This document shows, piece by piece, positions 16,351 through 23,110 of a stretch of 64,000 nt of DNA. Under the pieces are notes generated by a model. It was not told the DNA's origin. It worked only from the letters and a program-made list of their open reading frames with translations, and did no database searches. The DNA is from DASSUW01 sp963774155 (GTDB lineage: Bacteria; Actinomycetota; Thermoleophilia; Solirubrobacterales; Solirubrobacteraceae). Numbering within the stretch: the first letter of the stretch is position 1; each line of letters opens with the position of its first letter. The stretch covers positions 434,001 to 498,000 of the forward strand of contig CAVZDW010000010.1 in assembly GCA_963774155.1 (NCBI GenBank), in the 5' to 3' direction. Both the position numbers and the translations under genes were made by a program.

Positions 16351-18039
16351 ATGAGGGAGAAGACTTCGGCTCGCGCCGACCTAAGCCGCCACCACGAGCG
16401 CGCCCGCCGCCGCGGCGTGAATCCGATCGTCTATTGGCTGGTCCGGGCGGTGTTCCAGCCGTTCGCGCACCTCTACTGGCGGATGTCGCGGATCGGCCGC
16501 GAGCACATCCCCACGTCGGGGCCGGTGATCTTCGCCTCCAACCACCGCTCGTTCCTCGATCCGTTCGTGATCGGGACGATCGCTCGCCGGCCGCTGTACT
16601 ACGTGGCCAAGGAGGAGCTCTTCAAGCACCGGGTCGTCGGCTGGTTCCTGAACTCGCTCGGCGCCTTCCCGGTCAAGCGCGGGGCCGCCGACGCGGACAT
16701 GCTGGAGACCGCGCGGGCGATCCTGGAGCGCGGCGACTGCGTGCTGATCTTCCCCGAGGGCACCCGCACCCGGCCCGGCGCGCTCGGCCGTCCCAAGCGC
16801 GGCGTGGGCCGCCTGGCGCTCGAGACCGGCGCCCCGATCGTGCCCGTCGCCGTGTTCGGAACCGAGGCCGTCCGCAAGGGCTGGCGCATCCGCCCGCACA
16901 AGGTGCGGATCCGCATCGGCCGCGCGATCACCTTCCCCAAGGTCGACTCGCCCTCGCCGCAGCTGGCCGCCGCCGTGACCGACCGCCTGTGGCCGAACGT
17001 GATGCTCCAGTGGGAGTGGCTCGGCGGCCTGCCGCCGCTGCGCCGCGCCGCCGTCATCGGCGCCGGCTCCTGGGGCACCAGCGTCGCCGTCATGCTGGCC
17101 CGCGCGGGCCTCGAGGTCGACCTCGGCACGCGCACCCGCGAGCAGGCCGCCGAGATCGCCGCGTCGCGCACCAACGAGCGCTACCTGCCGGGCGTCGAGC
17201 TGCCCAAGGCCGTCACGCCGGTGCGGGCGGCCGACCTCGAGCTCTCCCGCCACGACCTCGTGTGCTTCGCCGTCCCGGCTGCCGCCCTGCCCGCCACGGT
17301 GGCCGCCCACGCGGGCGACGTCGCGCCGCGGACCGGCGTGCTCGTCATGTCCAAGGGCCTCGTCCCGCCGCTCGGCACGCTGCCCGCGAGCTTCGTGGGC
17401 GAGCGGGTCTCGTCCTGGGCCGTCGGCGCGCTGGGCGGCCCGGCCCACGCCAAGGCGGCGCTCGAGGACGGCGCCTCGCTCGTCCTCGCCACCCGCGACC
17501 CGGCCTTCGCCCGGCAGGTCGGCGACGCCCTCGCCGCCGCCGGCTTCGACGTCGCCGCCACCACGGACCTGATCGGCGTCGAGCTCGCCGGCTGCGCCAA
17601 GAACGCCGCCGCCCTGGCCGCCGCCGCGGCTGCCGGCGCCGGGCCCAACGCCGCCGGGGCCGCCGCCGGCAAGGTCTTCGCCGAGGTCGACGCGTACGCC
17701 CGCCAGTTCGGCGCCCAGCCCCAGACGTTCGCCGGGCTGGCCGGCACCGGCGACCTGGTGGCGACCATGCTCGCCACCGGCTCGCGCAACCGGCGCGCCG
17801 GCGAGCTGCTCGCCCAGGGCATGGCCGGCGACGAGATCAGCGACGCGCTCGGCCAGACGGCCGAGGCCGTCGACTCCGTGCCGCTGCTCGCCGCCCGCAT
17901 CCGCGAGGCCGGTGTCGACGCTCCCGTCCTGCGCTCGCTCGCCGGCCTCATCGAGGGCCGCGTCGAGCCGGCGCGCTTCACCTCCTCGGTCACCGCCCCG
18001 AAGAAGAAGGCGAAGGCGGGCGCGGTCCAGGCCGCCTAG
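16351..18039 (+). CDS. PlsC-GpsA fusion: 1-acylglycerol-3-phosphate acyltransferase + glycerol-3-phosphate dehydrogenase
   Basis: 562 residues. Residues 25-215 are a PlsC-type acyltransferase with the catalytic NHRSFLD (His65, Asp70), FPVKRG and FPEGTR (134-139). Residues 232-550 are NAD(P)H-dependent glycerol-3-phosphate dehydrogenase: VIGAGSWGT (235-243), MSKGL, the catalytic lysine in CAKNAAAL and SRNRRAGELL. GpsA makes sn-glycerol-3-phosphate and PlsC acylates lysophosphatidate, so the protein joins two non-adjacent steps of phosphatidate synthesis (the PlsB/Y step is missing). ATG 16351 is the first good start; an in-frame GTG at 16417 is also possible. The C-terminus is Lys/Ala-rich. 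Confidence 0.92.
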   Translation: MREKTSARADLSRHHERARRRGVNPIVYWLVRAVFQPFAHLYWRMSRIGREHIPTSGPVIFASNHRSFLDPFVIGTIARRPLYYVAKEELFKHRVVGWFLNSLGAFPVKRGAADADMLETARAILERGDCVLIFPEGTRTRPGALGRPKRGVGRLALETGAPIVPVAVFGTEAVRKGWRIRPHKVRIRIGRAITFPKVDSPSPQLAAAVTDRLWPNVMLQWEWLGGLPPLRRAAVIGAGSWGTSVAVMLARAGLEVDLGTRTREQAAEIAASRTNERYLPGVELPKAVTPVRAADLELSRHDLVCFAVPAAALPATVAAHAGDVAPRTGVLVMSKGLVPPLGTLPASFVGERVSSWAVGALGGPAHAKAALEDGASLVLATRDPAFARQVGDALAAAGFDVAATTDLIGVELAGCAKNAAALAAAAAAGAGPNAAGAAAGKVFAEVDAYARQFGAQPQTFAGLAGTGDLVATMLATGSRNRRAGELLAQGMAGDEISDALGQTAEAVDSVPLLAARIREAGVDAPVLRSLAGLIEGRVEPARFTSSVTAPKKKAKAGAVQAA

Positions 18040-18057
18040 GGATAATGTCCGTGCGGG

Positions 18058-18603
18058 ATGGAGGCCACACCCGACAAGGCTCGCCTCGACGCGGCCTTCA
18101 CGGAGCTGTACAAGGCGCACCTGCGCGACGTCTACTCGTACTCCTACTACCGGGTCGGCAACCATCACGACGCCGAGGATCTGACCGAGCAGACGTTCCT
18201 GCAGGCCTACCGGCACTTCGAGCGTGCGCAGCGCGAGTCGAACGGCCGGCCGCTGCGGCCGTGGCTGATCCGCATCGCCCACAACCTGGCCGCGAACTAC
18301 TACCGCGACCGCTCGCGCCGGCCGCAGACGACGATCGACGACGCCGGGACGCTGCCCGAGCTGCACACCACGGAGGGTCTGGTGGAGGACCGCGAGGATC
18401 TCAACCGAATCCTCGAGTGTGTGCGACGACTGCCGGACGACCGCCGCGAGGCGCTGATCATGCGCTTCGCGCTGGGCATGGACAACCGCGAGATCGCGCG
18501 GGCGCTGGGCCGCACCGACGGCGCGACCAAGGTCCTGATCCATCGCGCCATCCGGCAGCTCGAGGAACTGGTCCACGCCGAGGCGGGTACTGAGGCGATA
18601 TGA
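18058..18603 (+). CDS. ECF-type RNA polymerase sigma factor
   Basis: 181 residues with sigma region 2 (LYKAHLRDVYSYSYYRVGNHHDAEDLTEQTFLQ) and region 4 (LPDDRREALIMRFALGMDNREIARALGRT). No extra domain. TAATGT lies 9 nt before the ATG, and no Shine-Dalgarno sequence is seen. The stop overlaps the start of a one-TM protein gene (ATGA), the usual place of an anti-sigma partner. The signal sensed is unknown. Confidence 0.92.
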   Translation: MEATPDKARLDAAFTELYKAHLRDVYSYSYYRVGNHHDAEDLTEQTFLQAYRHFERAQRESNGRPLRPWLIRIAHNLAANYYRDRSRRPQTTIDDAGTLPELHTTEGLVEDREDLNRILECVRRLPDDRREALIMRFALGMDNREIARALGRTDGATKVLIHRAIRQLEELVHAEAGTEAI

Positions 18604-18965
18604 GCGAGACGTGGGACTTCGAGGTGCGGCTGCGGCAGGCGCTCGCGCCCGTCGAGCCGCCTGAGGATCTCGACATGCGGCTGCAGACGACGCTGGGCTC
18701 GCTGGTCGAGCTCGCGGCCGACGAGCTCGAGGCCTGGGAGCTGAGCGCCATGCGCGATCCGCGCAACTGGCCGCGCGCCGCGCTCGGGCCCGCCGCGGCC
18801 GTCGTCATCGGGGGCGGCGCCGCCGCCGGCCTCGTGCTGCTGCGGACCCGCAACAAGCGCCACAAGCGCCGCGCGCAGTCGCGCAACGCGTTCGAGCTGG
18901 CCGCCGGCACGCTGCGGGACGCCGGGCGCGAGGCGCTTCGCGTCTTCAGCGACGTCTCGCGGTGA
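18600..18965 (+). CDS. single-TM protein, probable anti-sigma partner
   Basis: 121 residues. A polar, acidic N-terminal half (about 1-60) precedes one membrane helix (about 62-82, GPAAAVVIGGGAAAGLVLL) followed by a strongly basic stretch (RTRNKRHKRRAQSR). By the positive-inside rule the C-terminus would be cytoplasmic. No zinc-finger HxxxCxxC motif is present. The 4-bp overlap with the ECF sigma gene is the only basis for the partner call; a membrane anchor or unrelated protein is possible. Confidence 0.6.
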   Translation: MSETWDFEVRLRQALAPVEPPEDLDMRLQTTLGSLVELAADELEAWELSAMRDPRNWPRAALGPAAAVVIGGGAAAGLVLLRTRNKRHKRRAQSRNAFELAAGTLRDAGREALRVFSDVSR

Positions 18966-18997
18966 TCCGGCTTCCGCCTTGATGCGAAGTACCGAGC

Positions 18998-19573
18998 ATG
19001 GGCGTCGACCTGCGCACTCTCGCCGACGAAGACGTGATGCAGTTCGTCCGTCGCGGTGACGCGCGGGCCTTCGAGGTCATCTACGAGCGCCACTCGTCGG
19101 CCGCCTTCTCGCTCGCCTACCGGATGATGGGCACGCGCTCCGGCGCCGAGGACGTCACGCAGGACGCGTTCCTCTCGCTCTGGCGCTCCGGCGGCCGCTA
19201 CGACCGCGGGCGCGGCTCCGTCCGGACCTGGGTGCTCGGCATCGTCCACAACCGGGCGATCGACGCGCTGCGGCGCTCGACCGTGCACAGCAAGCGCCGG
19301 GCCAGCGACGAGGGCATCGAGGAGCGCTTCGAGGCGCGCGAGCGGACCGACGTGGAGGCGGCCCGGCGCGAGGAGTCCGGGACCGTGCGCACCGCGCTCG
19401 CGTCGCTCCCGGCCGACCAGTCGCAGGTCATCGAGCTGGCGTACTTCGGCGGGTTCACCCACACCGAGATCGCCGACATGCTCGAGGCGCCGGTCGGGAC
19501 CGTGAAGGGGCGGATGCGCCTCGGTTTGAAGAAGATGCGGTCGCAGTTGGGAGAGGGTCAGGTGGCGCTATGA
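18998..19573 (+). CDS. ECF-type sigma factor (SigK-like)
   Basis: 191 residues with region 2 (RMMGTRSGAEDVTQDAFLSLWR and VRTWVLGIVHNRAIDALRR) and region 4 (LPADQSQVIELAYFGGFTHTEIADMLEAPVGTVKGRMR). The acidic linker between the domains (EGIEERFEARERTDVEAARREE) is long. The start overlaps nothing; the stop overlaps the RskA-type anti-sigma gene by 4 bp, which fits the SigK/RskA pair of actinobacteria. Regulated proteolysis of the partner would release it. Confidence 0.93.
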   Translation: MGVDLRTLADEDVMQFVRRGDARAFEVIYERHSSAAFSLAYRMMGTRSGAEDVTQDAFLSLWRSGGRYDRGRGSVRTWVLGIVHNRAIDALRRSTVHSKRRASDEGIEERFEARERTDVEAARREESGTVRTALASLPADQSQVIELAYFGGFTHTEIADMLEAPVGTVKGRMRLGLKKMRSQLGEGQVAL

Positions 19574-20271
19574 ACGATCACGCTCGCTGGGAGGACGTCG
19601 CCGGCGCGTACGTGCTGAACGCCATGCCCGCGGACGAGCGGCAGGCGTTCGAGCAGCACCTCGTGAACTGCGCCACGTGCCAGGCCGAGGTCGACGAGCT
19701 GCTCCCGGCCGCCGAGGCGCTGCCGATGGCCTCGCCGCCGATGCTGCCGCCGCCCGCGCTGAAGGACCGCATCATGGCCGAGGTCGAGCGCGAGGCCGCG
19801 CTGCTGGCCCAGGCCGGCGCGGGCGCCGACCGGCCCGAGCCCGCCCGCCCGCGCCGCGAGCGCCGCGGGTTCTGGAGGCTGTCCGGCTGGCGGCTGGCGC
19901 CCGTCGCGGCCGCGCTGCTCATCGCCGGCGTGCTCGCCGGCACCGCGCTGGACGGCGGCGGCACCCGGACGATCGACTTCGAGGGCCAGGCCACCGCGCA
20001 GCTCGAGGTCGACGGCGACCGCGCGACGCTCGTCGCCGAGAACATGCCGGCGCCGCCCGAGGGCCGCGTCTACGAGGTCTGGCTCATGCCGGAGGGCTCC
20101 GAGACGCCCCAGCCGACCGACGTGCTCTTCACCCCGCGCAGCGACGGCTCGGCCGTGGCGGCGATCCCCGGCTCGGTCGACGACGTATCGCAGGTGCTCG
20201 TCACCGACGAGCCGATGGGCGGCTCCGACGCACCCACGGGCGAGCTGCTGATGTCCGCTGAGCTTTCCTAA
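19570..20271 (+). CDS. RskA-type zinc anti-sigma factor
   Basis: 233 residues. The N-terminal anti-sigma domain keeps the zinc motif HLVNCATC (His-x3-Cys-x2-Cys near residue 30). One membrane helix follows at about 113-130 (LAPVAAALLIAGVLAGTAL). The outer part (140-233) is the RskA C-terminal domain with VYEVWLMPEG. It holds the upstream ECF sigma factor inactive at the membrane. The next gene is a rhomboid protease; release by site-1/site-2 proteolysis is the usual mechanism, and a role for the rhomboid here would be speculation. Confidence 0.93.
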   Translation: MNDHARWEDVAGAYVLNAMPADERQAFEQHLVNCATCQAEVDELLPAAEALPMASPPMLPPPALKDRIMAEVEREAALLAQAGAGADRPEPARPRRERRGFWRLSGWRLAPVAAALLIAGVLAGTALDGGGTRTIDFEGQATAQLEVDGDRATLVAENMPAPPEGRVYEVWLMPEGSETPQPTDVLFTPRSDGSAVAAIPGSVDDVSQVLVTDEPMGGSDAPTGELLMSAELS

Positions 20272-20300
20272 AGACACCGCTGCTAGCTTGAGCCGGCGAG

Positions 20301-21125
20301 ATGGCCGCCTGTTACCGCCACCCCGGCCGCGAGACCGGCGTCTCGTGCTCCAACTGCGGGAAACCGATCTGCCCGGACTGCATGACGTCCACCCCGGTCG
20401 GCATGCGCTGCCCGGACTGCTCGCGGCAGAAGACGCCGGTCCGCACGCTGCGCAACGTCTACGCGCAGCCGACGGTCACGTACGTCCTGATCGCGATCAA
20501 CGTCCTCCTGTACGTCGGCACGGTGGTGTCGGGTGGCGACACGAGCCGCGTCTACATCGACCTCGGCACGATCGGCCTCGGCCAGCTGACCAACGGCGAT
20601 CTCATCGGCGTGGCCGAGGGGGACTACTGGCGGCTGGTGACGGGCGCCTTCCTGCACGACCCGTCCAACATCCTCCACATCGCCTTCAACATGTACATCC
20701 TCTACTGGCTCGGGACGATGCTCGAGCCCGTGCTGGGGAACGTGCGCTTCGCGGCGCTCTACTTCGCCTCGTTGCTGGCCGGATCGTTCGGTGCGCTCAT
20801 CGCGGCGCCGCACAGCCTCACGGTCGGGGCCTCGGGCGCCGTCTTCGGGCTGATGGCCGCCGCCGTCGTGTTCCAGCGGGCGAGGGGGATCGATCCCTGG
20901 CGGTCGGGCCTGGTGCCGGTGATCCTCCTGAACCTGGCGCTGCCGTTCATCTTCACGAGCCTGAACATCTCCATCGGCGCGCACGTCGGCGGCCTGATCG
21001 GCGGCGGCATCGCCGCGCTGGCCATGGAGCGGCTCGGGGCCATGCGGCGCGGCGACCTGTGGCCCGTGCTCGCCTGCACCGCCGTCGGCGTGGTGTCGGT
21101 GATCGGCGGGATCGCCGTCAGCTGA
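20301..21125 (+). CDS. rhomboid-family intramembrane serine protease with N-terminal zinc finger
   Basis: 274 residues. A B-box-like zinc finger at 1-43 (CYRHPGRETGVSCSNCGKPICPDC ... CPDC) precedes six or seven membrane helices. The catalytic serine is in GASGAVFG and the histidine in IGAHVGGLIGG; the HIAFNMY loop is the rhomboid HxxxN segment. It cleaves membrane-embedded substrates. TAGCTT lies 11 nt before the ATG. The stop overlaps the convergent BtuF-like gene within the 8-bp palindrome TCAGCTGA. Confidence 0.94.
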   Translation: MAACYRHPGRETGVSCSNCGKPICPDCMTSTPVGMRCPDCSRQKTPVRTLRNVYAQPTVTYVLIAINVLLYVGTVVSGGDTSRVYIDLGTIGLGQLTNGDLIGVAEGDYWRLVTGAFLHDPSNILHIAFNMYILYWLGTMLEPVLGNVRFAALYFASLLAGSFGALIAAPHSLTVGASGAVFGLMAAAVVFQRARGIDPWRSGLVPVILLNLALPFIFTSLNISIGAHVGGLIGGGIAALAMERLGAMRRGDLWPVLACTAVGVVSVIGGIAVS

Positions 21126-22011
21126 GGACGACCTCGTAGACCGGCGACGGCGCCTGCGGGAGCCGGTCGGGATGGAGGATGTGGGCGAGCGTCTCGAGCC
21201 CGTCGACGAGGCGCGGGCCGGGGCGGGAGAAGAGCCCGGCGGCATCGACGGCGACGATCCGGCGGGCGCCGAGCGACGCGAGCTCGTCGCCGAACGTCTC
21301 GGCCTCCGCGAGCGCGCGCTCGGCGTCGTAGCCGCAGGGCATGACCACGACGACCTCGGGCCGGGCCGCGGCAACCTCCTCCCAGCTGCGCTGCTCGGAG
21401 TGCTCGCCCGGCATGCCGAACAGGTCGATGCCGCCGGCGTACTCGATCAGCTGCGGCGTCCAGTGGCCGGCCACGAAGACCGGGTCGAGCCACTCGAGCG
21501 CGGCCACGGGCACGGGCCGGGCGGCGCGCACGGCCAGCCGCACGCGGTCGATCCGCGACGCGGCGTCCTGCACCAGCTCGACCCCGGCGTCCTTGCGGTC
21601 GGTCGCCTGGGCCAGGGTGCGGACGTCGCCCAGCACCTCGCCGAGCGTGTGCGGGTCGAGCGAGACGACCTCAGGCTTTGGGTCGAGCCGCTCCGCGATG
21701 GCCTGCACGTCGTCGTAGGACACCGCGCAGACGGTGCACAGGGCCTGCGTCACGATCAGGTCGGGCGCGAGGCGGCGCAGGGCATCCTCGTCGAGCTCGT
21801 AGATCGAGCGGCCCTGTTCGGTCAGCGCGCGCACCGCTCGGTCGATCTCGTCAGGCCCGAGCCCCGGCCCGATCACGTCGCGCGTGACCTTCGGGAGGTC
21901 AAGCGCCTCCCCCGGGTAGTCACACTCGTGGGTCACGGCTGTAACCTCGTCGCCGACCCCGAGGGCGAACAGCATCTCGGTGGCCGACGGCACGAGCGAG
22001 ACGATCCGCAT
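21118..22011 (-). CDS. BtuF-like cobalamin/metal-chelate binding protein without signal peptide
   Basis: 297 residues from the ATG preceding IVSLVPSATEMLFALG. It is of the periplasmic-binding-protein type III (BtuF/FhuD) fold, with HECDYP, the conserved LCTVCAVSYDDV segment and a C-terminal half ending in LAHILHP. No signal peptide is seen, and no permease or ATPase lies nearby, so it may be a cytoplasmic corrinoid-binding protein; this variant is common in actinobacteria. TATCCT lies 7 nt upstream of the start on this strand. The start is 12 bp from that of the divergent phhB gene. Confidence 0.85.
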   Translation of the reverse strand: MRIVSLVPSATEMLFALGVGDEVTAVTHECDYPGEALDLPKVTRDVIGPGLGPDEIDRAVRALTEQGRSIYELDEDALRRLAPDLIVTQALCTVCAVSYDDVQAIAERLDPKPEVVSLDPHTLGEVLGDVRTLAQATDRKDAGVELVQDAASRIDRVRLAVRAARPVPVAALEWLDPVFVAGHWTPQLIEYAGGIDLFGMPGEHSEQRSWEEVAAARPEVVVVMPCGYDAERALAEAETFGDELASLGARRIVAVDAAGLFSRPGPRLVDGLETLAHILHPDRLPQAPSPVYEVVLS

Positions 22012-22023
22012 CGGGAGAAGGAT

Positions 22024-22273
22024 ATGGACGAGCTGGCCGGCAGCGACTGGCGCCGCGAGGGCGACGCCATCATCCGGGACCTGAAGTTCGACGACTTCGC
22101 CGCGGCGATGGCCTACGTCAACCGCGTGGCCGACCTCGCCGAGGAGGCCAACCACCACCCGGACATCCTCATCCACGGGTGGAACAAGGTCCGCCTCACC
22201 TTCACCACCCATTCCGCAGGGAGGCCTGACGGACAACGACTTCCAGATGGCCCGCCGGGTTGACGAGTTGTAA
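22024..22273 (+). pseudogene. phhB: pterin-4a-carbinolamine dehydratase, frameshifted near the 3' end
   Basis: The first 62 codons fit the PCD/DCoH family (FDDFAAAMAYVNRVADLAEEANHHPDI with the catalytic HHP, then LTFTTHSAG). After GCAGGG one extra base shifts the frame, giving a stop at 22261 and 79 residues. Removing one base there restores GLTDNDFQMARRVDEL and the TAA at 22271, exactly the family C-terminus. It is either a real one-base insertion or a sequence error. GAGAAGG precedes the ATG. The enzyme would recycle the pterin cofactor of aromatic hydroxylases. Confidence 0.8.
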
Positions 22274-22345
22274 ACGCAGGATCGTTAAGTAATCGGCGTG
22301 ACATTGCGGTAGGAACCTGCCCTTCCCGGCTGCGGTCAGTGTTCA

Positions 22346-22351
22346 TAGGGT
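22346..22351 (+). promoter_or_regulatory. -10 element (TAGGGT) for the LuxR-type regulator
   Basis: TAGGGT ends 8 nt before the ATG at 22360 and favours that start over the GTG at 22339, which lies upstream of the hexamer. Confidence 0.45.
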
Positions 22352-22359
22352 CGCGAGTC

Positions 22360-22974
22360 ATGCGGTCCAGCGACGAGGTCCGGGTGGTCATCGCGCAGCC
22401 GCACGAGCTGCTGTGCGACGCCCTCGAGTCCCTGTTCGGAGCTGCGGGCCTGAACGTGGTCGCCCACTGCACACGGGCGGCTGACCTCGCCCGCTGCGTC
22501 CGGTCCCACATGCCGGACGTCACGCTCGTCGACGCCGAGCTGGCGGACGTCACCGACGTCGTCGGCGCCGTGCGGCGCGGCCTGCCCGAGGTGTGCATCG
22601 TCCTGCTCGCGCGCGGCCTGGATCCGGTGGTCGCGCAGACCTCGCTCGAGCTGGAGGTCGACGGCGTGGTCCTCAAGTGCGCGTCGGCGTGCGACGTCGT
22701 CGCCTCGCTGCGCCGCGTCGTGGCCGGCGAATCCGTGTTCCCGGCCGGCTGGCTCGCCGCCGCCCATCGCGCCGAGGTCGCGCTGCTGAGCGCGCGCCAG
22801 CTCGAGGTGCTCGAGCTCGTCGTCGAGGGCCTGCCCAACGAGACGATCGCCGAGCGGCTCTTCATCTCCAAGAACACCGTGAAGTTCCACGTCGCGGCGA
22901 TCTACCAGCGGCTCGGCGTCACGAACCGCGTGCAGGCCGTGCACGCGCTCGCCGAGCTCCGCCGCGCCGGGTAG
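22360..22974 (+). CDS. LuxR/NarL-type regulator with degenerate receiver domain
   Basis: 204 residues. A receiver-like domain (8-118) precedes a LuxR helix-turn-helix (140-200, LSARQLEVLELVVEGLPNETIAERLFISKNTVKFHV). The phospho-acceptor position keeps Asp58 (VTLVDAEL) and the lysine (VVLKCAS), but the acidic pair after strand 1 is replaced (IAQPHELL instead of DDH-type) and the Thr/Ser switch residue is lost (VLLARGL). Phosphorylation is therefore doubtful. No kinase lies nearby. It precedes a secreted protein gene that it might control. Confidence 0.88.
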   Translation: MRSSDEVRVVIAQPHELLCDALESLFGAAGLNVVAHCTRAADLARCVRSHMPDVTLVDAELADVTDVVGAVRRGLPEVCIVLLARGLDPVVAQTSLELEVDGVVLKCASACDVVASLRRVVAGESVFPAGWLAAAHRAEVALLSARQLEVLELVVEGLPNETIAERLFISKNTVKFHVAAIYQRLGVTNRVQAVHALAELRRAG

Positions 22975-23060
22975 GCGCCACCACCCGCAGGGGTGGGGCC
23001 GAACCACCCACGGAGCCGTTTCGGCGCCGACGCGCCGTCCATAGCGTCGTCGCGACCCCC

Positions 23061-23085
23061 TGGGCGCCCGTTTGGACGGCGCCCA
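23061..23085 (+). other. hairpin in the leader of the secreted-protein gene
   Basis: TGGGCGCC and GGCGCCCA form a perfect 8-bp stem around CGTTTGGAC. TAGCGT at 23042-23047 would start a transcript just before it, so the hairpin would sit at the mRNA 5' end, 12 nt ahead of the Shine-Dalgarno sequence. It could instead terminate the upstream regulator transcript, though no T-run follows. Confidence 0.4.
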
Positions 23086-23110
23086 CAAAATGCTCACGGA
23101 AGGAGCATGC

